Source: Streptomyces sp. TBY4 (GTDB lineage Bacteria > Actinomycetota > Actinomycetes > Streptomycetales > Streptomycetaceae). From it: 64,000 nucleotides of DNA. The notes under the pieces are model-generated. The model had not been told where the DNA came from. It was given only the letters and a program-made list of their open reading frames with translations, and searched no databases. Numbering within the stretch: position 1 is the stretch's first letter; every line of letters begins with the position of its first letter. Shown here piece by piece: positions 57,492 through 64,000 of this stretch. The DNA lies in assembly GCF_024213195.1 (NCBI RefSeq), contig NZ_JANAVF010000007.1:103944-167943 (forward strand). Reading direction: 5' to 3'. The position numbers and the translations under genes were made by a program.

Positions 57492-59273
57492 TCAGGAAAG
57501 GGTCAGGCCGTGGCCGTGCGGGAACACCGGGTTCTCGGTGTCGTTCGGGACGTCGGGCCGGGAGGCCTCGACGGCCGCCATCGAGCGCGGGAGCTCGAAG
57601 GGCAGGCGCCCCTCGGCGGCGGCCCGCCCGAACGCCACGTCCAGCAGCGCCGCGTCCGACGCCCCGTAGTCCGCGATCAGCGCGGCCGCCCGCTCCGCGA
57701 TCTCGGGGATCACCGCGGCCCGCTCCAGATTGATGCAGACCAGGGTCGGGACGGCGTCCAGGAGGGACAGGATCCCGGTGAGTTCCGGCTCGGGGAAGGC
57801 CAGCGAACCCGAGTGGAAGAAGGACTCGAAGATGTTCGTGCGGGGCTCGTGCGGGGTGCGCAGCCGCAGCACCGCCAGGTCCGCCGCGGCCGGGTCGGAC
57901 ACGATCTCCCCGTACGCCGCCGCGACGTCCTCGTCCACGTCCTTGACGTACAGCTTCGGCCGGCCGGAGACCGGCAGGGTCCCCCCGGTGTTGGTGAGCA
58001 CCGTCAGGGAGCGCCGCTGGGCCGCGGCGCCGGCCGCTGCGAAGTCGGCGCGGCCGACGGTCCCGGCCGCCGCGTCCGGGTCCACGTACGGGTTCTCGAA
58101 GAGGCCGAGGACGAACTTCTCGCGCAGCAGCCGGCGTACGGACGCGTCGATCCGGGACTCCGCGATCCGGCCCGAGCGGACCAGCTCCACGACGACCTCG
58201 GGGCACTGCTCGCCGCCGAACTGGTCCGAGCCCGCCTCCAGCGCCAGGGCCGCCCGCTCGGCGACGCTCAGGTGCTCCACGCCCCAGGCGCGGGCCGGGT
58301 GCGCCTCGCCGAAGATCACCGAGTCCGTGATCAGGCCCCAGTCGGTGCAGACGATGCCCTGGAAGCCGAGCTCCTCGCGGAGCAGGCCGGTGACGACCCC
58401 CTTGTTGAAGCCGAAGCCGACCTCCTCCCAGTCGGTGCCGATCGGCTGGCCGTAGTACGGCATCATCTGCGAGCAGCCGGCCGCGATGGCCGCCTTGAAC
58501 GGCTCCAGGTGGTGCTCGCGCAGGCCGCCCGGGTAGACCTGCTCCTTGCCGTGCGCGAAGTGCGGGTCCTCGCCGTCCTTCTGCGGGCCGCCGCCGGGGA
58601 AGTGCTTGACCATCGCCGAGACCGAGGCCGCGCCGAGGGTCTCGCCCTGCAGGCCGCGCACGTAGGCCCGTACGAGCTCGCCCGTCAGCTTCGCGTCCGA
58701 GCCGAAGGTGCCCGACTGGCGGGCCCAGCGCGGCTCCGTGGCCAGGTCGATCTGCGGGTGCAGTGCCACGCGGAAGCCGACGGAGAGGTACTCGCGCCGC
58801 ATGATGTCGGCGAACTCGAACACCAGCTCCGGGTCGCCGATCGCGGCGAGGCCGATCGCCTCGGGCCAGGCGGAGAAGGCACCGGCGTTGAAGGAGGCGC
58901 CGACGTTGTCGGTGAAGGAGTGCCGGGGGTCGGTGGACAGGGTCACCGGGATGCCGAGGCGGGTGCCGGCGGCCATCTCCTGGACGGCGTTCTGCCAGAG
59001 CGCCATCTCGCGGGCGCCGTAGCTGCCGAGCAGGTTGAAGTGGGTGAGGTGGCGGCCCTCGATCAGCTCGGGGGTGGTGAACGGGAGGATCGAGCCGTCG
59101 GTCTCGGTGACCGGGGTGCCGTCCGGGTTCATCATCAGCATCGAGTGGAAGAGCTGGCCGGCCTTCTCCTCCAGGGTCATGCGGGAGAGCAGGTCCTCGA
59201 CGCGCTGGTCCACGGGGAGGGCGGGGTCGCGGTAGGGGAGGGCGGTGCCGGGGGTGCTCGGGGTGGCGGTCAT
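57492..59273 (-). CDS. Glycoside hydrolase family 3 beta-glucosidase/xylosidase
   Basis: A 593-residue cytoplasmic enzyme without signal peptide that hydrolyses beta-linked glucosides or xylosides. The barrel domain has RVEDLLSRMTLEEKAGQLFH at its start, KHFPGGGP, and the nucleophile Asp in GIVCTDWG. The second domain is shortened relative to many GH3 glucosidases. ATG 59273 has AGGAG eight bases upstream. It lies 62 bases after the MFS sugar transporter gene and is probably co-transcribed, so the transporter likely brings in its substrate. The repeat-rich zone follows its stop. Confidence 0.9.
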   Translation of the reverse strand: MTATPSTPGTALPYRDPALPVDQRVEDLLSRMTLEEKAGQLFHSMLMMNPDGTPVTETDGSILPFTTPELIEGRHLTHFNLLGSYGAREMALWQNAVQEMAAGTRLGIPVTLSTDPRHSFTDNVGASFNAGAFSAWPEAIGLAAIGDPELVFEFADIMRREYLSVGFRVALHPQIDLATEPRWARQSGTFGSDAKLTGELVRAYVRGLQGETLGAASVSAMVKHFPGGGPQKDGEDPHFAHGKEQVYPGGLREHHLEPFKAAIAAGCSQMMPYYGQPIGTDWEEVGFGFNKGVVTGLLREELGFQGIVCTDWGLITDSVIFGEAHPARAWGVEHLSVAERAALALEAGSDQFGGEQCPEVVVELVRSGRIAESRIDASVRRLLREKFVLGLFENPYVDPDAAAGTVGRADFAAAGAAAQRRSLTVLTNTGGTLPVSGRPKLYVKDVDEDVAAAYGEIVSDPAAADLAVLRLRTPHEPRTNIFESFFHSGSLAFPEPELTGILSLLDAVPTLVCINLERAAVIPEIAERAAALIADYGASDAALLDVAFGRAAAEGRLPFELPRSMAAVEASRPDVPNDTENPVFPHGHGLTLS

Positions 59274-59335
59274 GGCGGGGCTCCTGAGGAGGTCGGGCGC
59301 GCGGGAGGTCGCGGGGGCGGGTGCGGGCGGGGGCG

Positions 59336-60646
59336 TTACTCGACCGAGCGGATCAGCTGGACCAGGGCGGCGCCGACGGCCGCTGCGATGCCGCCGACGA
59401 GGAAGAGGGCGCCGTAGTTGCCCCCTCCGCCGATGGCCAGGACGAACGGCGCGAGCATCGGGACGAGGGACTGCGGGAGGGCGTTGGCGATGTTGAGGAC
59501 GCCCATGTCCTTGGCGGCGGTCTCCGGGTCGGGCAGGACGGCGGCGGCGAGCGCCACGTCGACCGCGAGGTAGAGGCCCTCGCCGAAGCCGAAGACGGCC
59601 ACCGCGAAGAGGAACATCCCGAAGGTGCCCGCGGTGGCGATCAGCAGCAGCCCGACCCCGATGACGAAGGCGGACGCGAGCACGAAGGGCTTGCGGCGGC
59701 CGGTGGCGTCGGAGAGCCAGCCGCCGGCGAGGGAGCCGGCCACGACACCGCCGACGGTGACGAGGGTGGTCGTGAACATCTTCGCGGCGACATCGCCCTC
59801 GGCGACCCCGAGGCGGTCCATCAGGAAGTACACCTGGTAGCTGGTCACGCAAGCGATGCCGATGAACACCAGGAAACGGCTCGCGAAGTTCCACGAATAG
59901 TCGGGGTTCTTGCGCGGATTCACCCAGAAGCTGTGCAGGAACTCCCGCCAGCCGTACGGGGCCACGGACTCGGCACGGGCCGGCCGGTCGGGCATCACGG
60001 CGGCCAGGACGCACACCCCGAGGACGCCGACGACGGCCGGGACGATGAAGGCCAGCGCCATGTTGTCCGTGAAGAGCTGCGCGAGGAAGCTGCCCGCCAC
60101 CATCGAGACGGACAGCATCATGCCGACCATGCCGGAGACGCGGCCGCGCTGGTGGTCCGGGATCAGATCCGGGATGCAGGCGGTGACCATGCACAGGGCG
60201 GCGTTGCAGCCGAGCTGCGCGATGGCCCAGCCGACGAGCAGCGCGGTGACGCTGGAGCCGAGGCCGACGACGGTCAGCCCGACGGCGGCCACCGCCATGC
60301 CGCCCACGAGCCAGGGGCGGCGGCGGCCGAACCGGCTGGTCGTGCGGTCGGAGAGGGCGCCGAAGAGAGGGTTGCCGACGAGGGCGAGGAGGGCTCCGAC
60401 GGAGAGCACCTTGCCGAGGGCGGCGCCGCGCTCGGCCTCCGGGACGATCTGGGCCACGCGCAGGGCCAGGGTCACGACGATCGGGGTGAAGACGGCGATG
60501 CAGACGCCGAGCTGGGCGGCGACCAGGCCGAAGATCAGCTTGGCGGGGGCGTCGGCGGGTCGGCCGTCCGGCCTGGCCGGATCGGGTCGGTCAGTGGCGC
60601 CGGTGGCAGCGGGTGCGGTGCTTCCGGGGTCCTGCGTGAGCGGCAT
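59336..60646 (-). CDS. MFS transporter, probably for sugars
   Basis: A 436-residue membrane transporter of the glycoside-pentoside-hexuronide or related branch with about 12 helices. A Pro/Ala-rich cytoplasmic N-tail of 35 residues precedes helix 1, and the loop between helices 2 and 3 has GALSDRTTSRFGRRRPWL, the MFS signature. It is upstream of the GH3 gene and divergent from a TetR regulator, with a 32-bp inverted repeat between. Substrate is probably a glucoside or xyloside taken up for the partner enzyme. Confidence 0.88.
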   Translation of the reverse strand: MPLTQDPGSTAPAATGATDRPDPARPDGRPADAPAKLIFGLVAAQLGVCIAVFTPIVVTLALRVAQIVPEAERGAALGKVLSVGALLALVGNPLFGALSDRTTSRFGRRRPWLVGGMAVAAVGLTVVGLGSSVTALLVGWAIAQLGCNAALCMVTACIPDLIPDHQRGRVSGMVGMMLSVSMVAGSFLAQLFTDNMALAFIVPAVVGVLGVCVLAAVMPDRPARAESVAPYGWREFLHSFWVNPRKNPDYSWNFASRFLVFIGIACVTSYQVYFLMDRLGVAEGDVAAKMFTTTLVTVGGVVAGSLAGGWLSDATGRRKPFVLASAFVIGVGLLLIATAGTFGMFLFAVAVFGFGEGLYLAVDVALAAAVLPDPETAAKDMGVLNIANALPQSLVPMLAPFVLAIGGGGNYGALFLVGGIAAAVGAALVQLIRSVE

Positions 60647-60703
60647 GGGGGCTCCAACGTCTCCGCGTCGGCCTCGTCACCGACCGGGCGGTTTCACCGT
60701 AGG

Positions 60704-60735
60704 CGCGAAAACCATGTACCCACTAGGTTTTCGCG
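60704..60735. promoter_or_regulatory. Inverted repeat (TetR-type operator) between MFS and TetR genes
   Basis: CGCGAAAACC (60704-60713), 12 bases, GGTTTTCGCG (60726-60735). A second one, GAGTGA-N6-TCACTC, spans 60736-60753. They lie between the divergent starts. Confidence 0.75.
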
Positions 60736-60781
60736 GAGTGAGCTGGATCACTCGCTCCGGATGGCCGGAAACAGTCGGGTT

Positions 60782-60794
60782 TAGGGTGGTCCGC
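60782..60794 (+). promoter_or_regulatory. Likely leaderless promoter of the TetR gene
   Basis: TAGGGT (60782-60787), seven bases, ATG 60795. Confidence 0.45.
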
Positions 60795-61475
60795 ATGGCA
60801 CAGGACAAGGGCCGAACGGCCCCCGAGGCGGCGGCTTCCAAGGCGGCGGCCCCCAGGGCGGCGGCCGCCCGGGGCGGCTACGCGGTGGGCGACGCCCGTC
60901 GCCAGAAGATCCTCGACACCGCGGTCGAGCACTTCGCGCAGTGGGGCTTCCACGCCTCCTCGCTCGCCCGGATCGCCAACGACTGCGGGATCACCCAGGG
61001 CGGCCTGCTCCACCACTTCCGCGGCAAGGAGGACCTGCTGCTGTCCGTCCTCGCGCAGAGCGAGCAGCACGACGTGGAGCGGCTCTTCAGCGGGCCCGAG
61101 GAGGAGGTCCCGCGGGTCGCCGCGCACTTCGCCGCGGTGGTCGCCCTCGCCGAGGAGAACGCCCGCCGGCCCGGGCTCGTACGGATGTACAACACGCTGG
61201 TCGGCGAGTCCGGAAACCCGGGCCACCCCGCGCACGCCTACTTCCGGCAGCGCTACGAGCGGGTCCTCGGCTACAGCGTCGACCTGCTCCGGGCGGGGGT
61301 CGCGCGCGGCGAGGTGCGGCCGGACACGGACTGCGAGGCCGTCGGCCGGGAGATCATCGCCGTGATGGACGGGTTCCAGATCCAGTGGGTGCTGGACCCG
61401 GAGGGCGTGGACATGGCCGTCCTGCTGCGCGACTACCTGGACCGGCGGCTGCGGGAGATCGCGGCGGGGCCGTGA
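60795..61475 (+). CDS. TetR-family regulator of the MFS/GH3 operon
   Basis: A 226-residue repressor. After an Ala/Lys-rich N-tail (about 30 residues), the HTH is ILDTAVEHFAQWGFHASSLARIANDCGITQGGLLHHFRGKEDLL (about 39-82), followed by a ligand-binding helical domain. ATG 60795 stands seven bases after TAGGGT (leaderless). It is divergent from the MFS transporter, and the 32-bp inverted repeat between them is the probable operator. Its ligand may be the sugar handled by the operon. Confidence 0.9.
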   Translation: MAQDKGRTAPEAAASKAAAPRAAAARGGYAVGDARRQKILDTAVEHFAQWGFHASSLARIANDCGITQGGLLHHFRGKEDLLLSVLAQSEQHDVERLFSGPEEEVPRVAAHFAAVVALAEENARRPGLVRMYNTLVGESGNPGHPAHAYFRQRYERVLGYSVDLLRAGVARGEVRPDTDCEAVGREIIAVMDGFQIQWVLDPEGVDMAVLLRDYLDRRLREIAAGP

Positions 61476-61491
61476 GGGTTCGGCTTCGGCT

Positions 61492-62151
61492 TCAGCTGGG
61501 CTCGAAGGACGGCAGGGCGCCCAGGACCCCCTCCAGGGGCTGCGGCAGCGTGGTCTGGTCCGCGGCGACCTCGTAGCCGCCGTGCCGGAAGGCGTACGTG
61601 AAGGAGTCGAAGACCGGCTGCTTGGGCATCGAGATCCGCGGCAGGCGGGGGAAGTCCGCCTTCTGGAGCGCGGTGCGCAGTTTCGTGAGGGCGGCCGCCG
61701 AGAGCTTGCCGCGATCGACGGTCTCGGCCTTGGCGTTGAGCCGCAGGAACGATCCGTCACCCTTGATGATCAAGGTGGCGGTCTTTCCGGCGATGCCCCC
61801 GCTGCGGGTGACCGCGACGAGCGTCTCACCGGCGGCGGGAGTCGAGGCGCTGGGTGCGGGTGCGGGAGCGGAGGTACTCGGCGCGGGCTCCGGGGGGACA
61901 CTGGTGCCCGGGTTCGGGGTCTGACCGGGGGAGGGAGTCCCCGGTGCCTCCGTCGCCGTTCCGGAGGGAGGGTTGGTGGGGGTCGGGGTGCCGGTGCTCG
62001 CGCTCGCACTCGCGCTCGCGTCCGGGGTCGCGGAGGCCCCGTCTTTGGCCCCGTCGTCGGAACACCCGCCCAGGGCCGTCACCGCGGCCACCGCCACGGC
62101 CACCGCCGCGGCCGCCCTCGCCCGGCCCACTCGCCCATCACGTGCTCGCAC
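61492..62151 (-). CDS. Lipoprotein with emfourin-like domain
   Basis: A 219-residue lipoprotein. Signal peptide with lipobox ALGGC (Cys about 30), then a long Thr/Pro/Ser/Ala-rich linker (about 32-108), then a globular domain starting LVAVTRSGGIAGKTATLIIKG and ending FRHGGYEVAADQTTLP. The FTRSGG-type start and layout are reminiscent of protealysin-inhibitor emfourin-like proteins; that similarity is my recollection and untested. It is divergent from the glycosyltransferase, with about 80 bases between. Confidence 0.75.
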   Translation of the reverse strand: MRARDGRVGRARAAAAVAVAVAAVTALGGCSDDGAKDGASATPDASASASASTGTPTPTNPPSGTATEAPGTPSPGQTPNPGTSVPPEPAPSTSAPAPAPSASTPAAGETLVAVTRSGGIAGKTATLIIKGDGSFLRLNAKAETVDRGKLSAAALTKLRTALQKADFPRLPRISMPKQPVFDSFTYAFRHGGYEVAADQTTLPQPLEGVLGALPSFEPS

Positions 62152-62231
62152 GCCCCACCCCCGCAGGTATCCGGCTCGAACCCCGAGTATGGAGTCAGCA
62201 CCACCCGCACGGATAGCACTCGGAGGCCGAC

Positions 62232-63617
62232 ATCCGCCGCTTCGCCCCCTGGCGCTGGCTGCCGCCGCTCACCGCCGTCGCACTCGGCCTCTGGGGCCTC
62301 TCGCGCGGCGGCTCCCTGTGGCGCGACGAGTCCGTCACGTGGCAGGTCGCGCACCGCCCGCTCGGGGAGCTCTGGGCGCTGCTCGGTCAGGTGGACGCCG
62401 TCCACGGCCTCTACTACCTGCTGATGCACGCGGTCTTCGCGGCGACGAGCCTGGTCACCGGCGCCGACCCGGGGCTCTGGTCCCTCCGCCTCCCCTCGGT
62501 GGCCGCCACCGCCCTCGCCGCGTCCGGCGTGGCCGCGGTGGCCCACCACCTGGCGGGCGGGCGGCACGGCGACCGCGCCGGGCGGGTCGCGCTGCTGGCC
62601 GGGGTCGCGTACGCGCTGCTGCCGCCCGTGCAGATGTACGCGCAGGAGGGGCGCTCGTACGCGTTCGTCGCCGCGGCCGTCGTCTGGGCCACGTATCTGA
62701 TGCTGCGCGAGCGCTGGGTCGGCTACGCCGTCGTGCTCGGGCTGGGGTGCTGGCTGCACGAGTTCGCCGTACTGGCGCTGCCCGCGCACGCGTTCGCCGC
62801 CCGGCGTTCGCGCGGCTGGCGGCTGGCCGCCGGGGCGGTGGTGGCCGCGCTGCTGCCGCTCGCGCTGGTCAGCGCGCGGCAGGCGCAGCAGCAGCTGGGC
62901 TGGCTCGGGCGGCCGAGCTGGCAGGACTGGGCGGCGTACGGGGTCCTCGCGGCCGCCTCGCTGCTGCTGGCCCGGGGGGCCGAGCGGGAACTCGTACGGG
63001 TCGCCCTGCCCCTGGCGCTGCTGCCGCCGGGGCTGCTGCTGGCGGTCTCGCTGGTGCACCCCTGGTACGTGGACCGGTACGTCCTCTACGCCCTCGCCGG
63101 CCTCGCCCTGCTGGTGGGCGCGCGGCTGGCCACGGCGCGGGGGTGGTGGGTGTGGCCGCTGGTCGGGGTCCTGCTCGTCCCGGCCGGGTTCTGGTCCGCG
63201 TGGCTGCGGACGCCCGAGAGCCGCAAGGACGACGCGCGGGCGGTGGCGGCGGTGGTCGGTGGCCTGTCGCGCCCGGGCGACGCGGTGCTGTTTCTGCCGT
63301 CGCGGCGGCGCGAATGGCTGCTGTCCTCGCCGGAGGCCTACGGGGCGCTGCGGGATGTCGCCCTGTCCCGCAGTCCGGGGGCTTCGCGGAGCCTCCAGGG
63401 CGTGGAGCGGACTCCGGAGGAGATCCAGGCGGCCCTGCTGGACCCGGGCGTCACCCGGGTGATCGCCCTCCTGGACCCGGTCGGGCAGCCGCTGGACGGC
63501 TACCCGGCCGAGGCGGTGAAACGCCAGACGCTGGTCTCCTCCTTCGAGCTGTGCTCTGTGACGGCCGTGCGGGGCGCGCGGGTGGCGCTCTTCGCACGCC
63601 CGGGCGCCTGCCCGTAG
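62232..63617 (+). CDS. GT39/mannosyltransferase-like membrane glycosyltransferase, start unclear
   Basis: A membrane glycosyltransferase that probably uses polyprenyl-phosphate sugars. Coding sequence is clear from about 62220: first helix WLPPLTAVALGLWGL, then the catalytic LWRDESVTW with the Asp-Glu pair, then VDAVHGLYYLLMH, and about ten helices in all. The next usable start codon, GTG 62391, would remove the first helix and the active-site Asp-Glu, so it is not the true start. In frame there is a stop at 62214 and no ATG, GTG or TTG before the catalytic motif. A GGAGG site lies five bases before ATC 62232. Either that ATC is a rare start, or one base (near 62217) disrupts an ATG start at 62189. 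Confidence 0.6.
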   Translation: MRRFAPWRWLPPLTAVALGLWGLSRGGSLWRDESVTWQVAHRPLGELWALLGQVDAVHGLYYLLMHAVFAATSLVTGADPGLWSLRLPSVAATALAASGVAAVAHHLAGGRHGDRAGRVALLAGVAYALLPPVQMYAQEGRSYAFVAAAVVWATYLMLRERWVGYAVVLGLGCWLHEFAVLALPAHAFAARRSRGWRLAAGAVVAALLPLALVSARQAQQQLGWLGRPSWQDWAAYGVLAAASLLLARGAERELVRVALPLALLPPGLLLAVSLVHPWYVDRYVLYALAGLALLVGARLATARGWWVWPLVGVLLVPAGFWSAWLRTPESRKDDARAVAAVVGGLSRPGDAVLFLPSRRREWLLSSPEAYGALRDVALSRSPGASRSLQGVERTPEEIQAALLDPGVTRVIALLDPVGQPLDGYPAEAVKRQTLVSSFELCSVTAVRGARVALFARPGACP

Positions 63618-63700
63618 CCGGGGGCGCTGCCGCCGGCGGGGCTGGGTTGTGGCTGGGGTCCGGCTGCACGGGTGGGGCTGGCTGCGGGTGGGGCGGTGCC

Positions 63701-63830
63701 GGGGTCGGGGTGGGGTGTTGGCCGGGACTGCATGATTTAGGCGCCCTACCCACAACTCCGACAGGCCGGCGGCTCCCTCTAGCGCCACAAATCACGCTTT
63801 ACGTCCCGGCCAACACCCCACCCCGCCCCC
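63701..63830. repeat. Long inverted-repeat element, possible MITE or structured RNA
   Basis: Perfect 21-base arms (63707-63727 and 63804-63824), nearly 30 with mismatches, flank a 76-base loop. The loop has its own nested pair (TGATTT-GGCGC and GCGCC-AAATCA). It does not encode a protein. Confidence 0.7.
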
Positions 63831-63916
63831 GTCCCCGCCCCCCGGCCGCCTGCGTCCCCCCGCATCCGGCCCCGGGCTGGGGTTGGTCTTTTTAGCCGTC
63901 CGGCGTTTGAGGACCG

Positions 63917-64000
63917 GGGTCTGGGGCGGAGCCCCAGGGGGTCCGGGCGGAGCCCCAGGGGGTCCGGGCGGAGCCCCAGGGGGTCCGGGCGGAGCCCCAG
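63917..64000. repeat. Tandem array of 21-bp units
   Basis: Four units start at 63917, 63938, 63959 and 63980; the last three are identical (GGGGTCCGGGCGGAGCCCCA plus G). The array runs off the window. The sequence is the core of the dispersed intergenic element. Confidence 0.75.

Larger units (their letters stand above)
63618..64000. other. Gene-free stretch with inverted-repeat element and tandem repeats
   Basis: No gene. It holds the roughly 130-bp element described separately and an array of 21-bp repeats reaching the window end. Confidence 0.6.

Noticed and set aside
62391..63617. Glycosyltransferase starting at GTG 62391
   Set aside because: Would remove the first helix and the catalytic Asp-Glu; upstream sequence in frame is clearly coding.
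61973..63895. 640-codon + strand frame overlapping the glycosyltransferase in another frame
   Set aside because: Arg/Gly/Ala-rich shadow; the other frame has helices and the catalytic Asp-Glu.

Overview
The window is a 64-kb piece of a very GC-rich actinobacterial chromosome, almost certainly Streptomyces. The evidence is the extreme G/C bias at third codon positions, many GTG starts with GGAGG-type ribosome sites, the das/dasR chitin-sugar locus, a nickel superoxide dismutase with its maturation protease, a four-cysteine WblE/WhiB-like protein, a SigB-family sigma factor with its RsbW-like partner, and a family 2B encapsulin. From memory the gene order matches the conserved core of the S. 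coelicolor chromosome around SCO5220-SCO5285. No mobile element, phage, CRISPR array, rRNA or tRNA was seen. I found no biosynthetic cluster.

Layout. 1-1.5 kb: end of an unknown gene and peptide deformylase. 1.6-8.1 kb: an AraC-type regulator, a membrane protein and nrdB/nrdA. nrdA is preceded by a cobalamin riboswitch and paired NrdR-like boxes, so DNA precursor synthesis is probably controlled by both vitamin B12 and NrdR. 8.1-11.2 kb: GNAT, YbdD-like protein and CstA transporter. 11.2-18.1 kb: dasR, the dasABC chitobiose importer, a GH3 hexosaminidase and nagB. These form an N-acetylglucosamine uptake and breakdown unit with DasR (dre) sites at dasA and nagB; a further dre site sits before the sensor kinase at 18.7-20.2 kb. 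20.3-24 kb: WblE, lipid kinase, membrane protein, SigH and its anti-sigma factor. 24-29.7 kb: UBP zinc-finger protein, Na+/H+ antiporter, PLP enzyme, amidase, then flavohaemoglobin and NsrR with two NsrR-like operators. 29.9-32.4 kb: encapsulin shell plus polyprenyl synthase. 32.5-36.8 kb: GNAT, reductase, zinc ribbon, snapalysin/LysR pair, hypothetical. 36.9-41.9 kb: DUF4097/PadR pair, ALF-repeat surface protein with a sortase signal, Clp N-domain/HTH pair, quinone-reductase-like protein. 42-46.6 kb: malic enzyme and an amino-acid ABC importer. 46.6-50.8 kb: methyltransferase, CGNR regulator, SodX/SodN, DUF6104, and a HExxH-family protein lacking its first histidine. 50.9-57 kb: the giant 2-oxoglutarate dehydrogenase/decarboxylase and a two-component system. 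57.5-61.5 kb: GH3 glycosidase, MFS transporter and divergent TetR. 61.5-63.6 kb: lipoprotein and a GT39-type glycosyltransferase whose 5' end looks broken or unconventional. 63.6-64 kb: a gene-free stretch with a long inverted-repeat element and tandem repeats.

The most interesting non-coding signals are: the roughly 130-bp inverted-repeat element near 63.7 kb; the paired operators of a self-regulating, leaderless HTH/Clp-N operon at 40.9 kb; a 20-bp perfect palindrome plus a DasR-like site before the sensor kinase; a recurrent set of promoters with the -10 box 6-7 bases before the start codon (leaderless mRNAs); dispersed GC-rich intergenic repeats; and a possible 10-codon gene at 1.5 kb. 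Residue-level statements were read from the translations; family assignments rest on remembered motifs, since no database search was possible.
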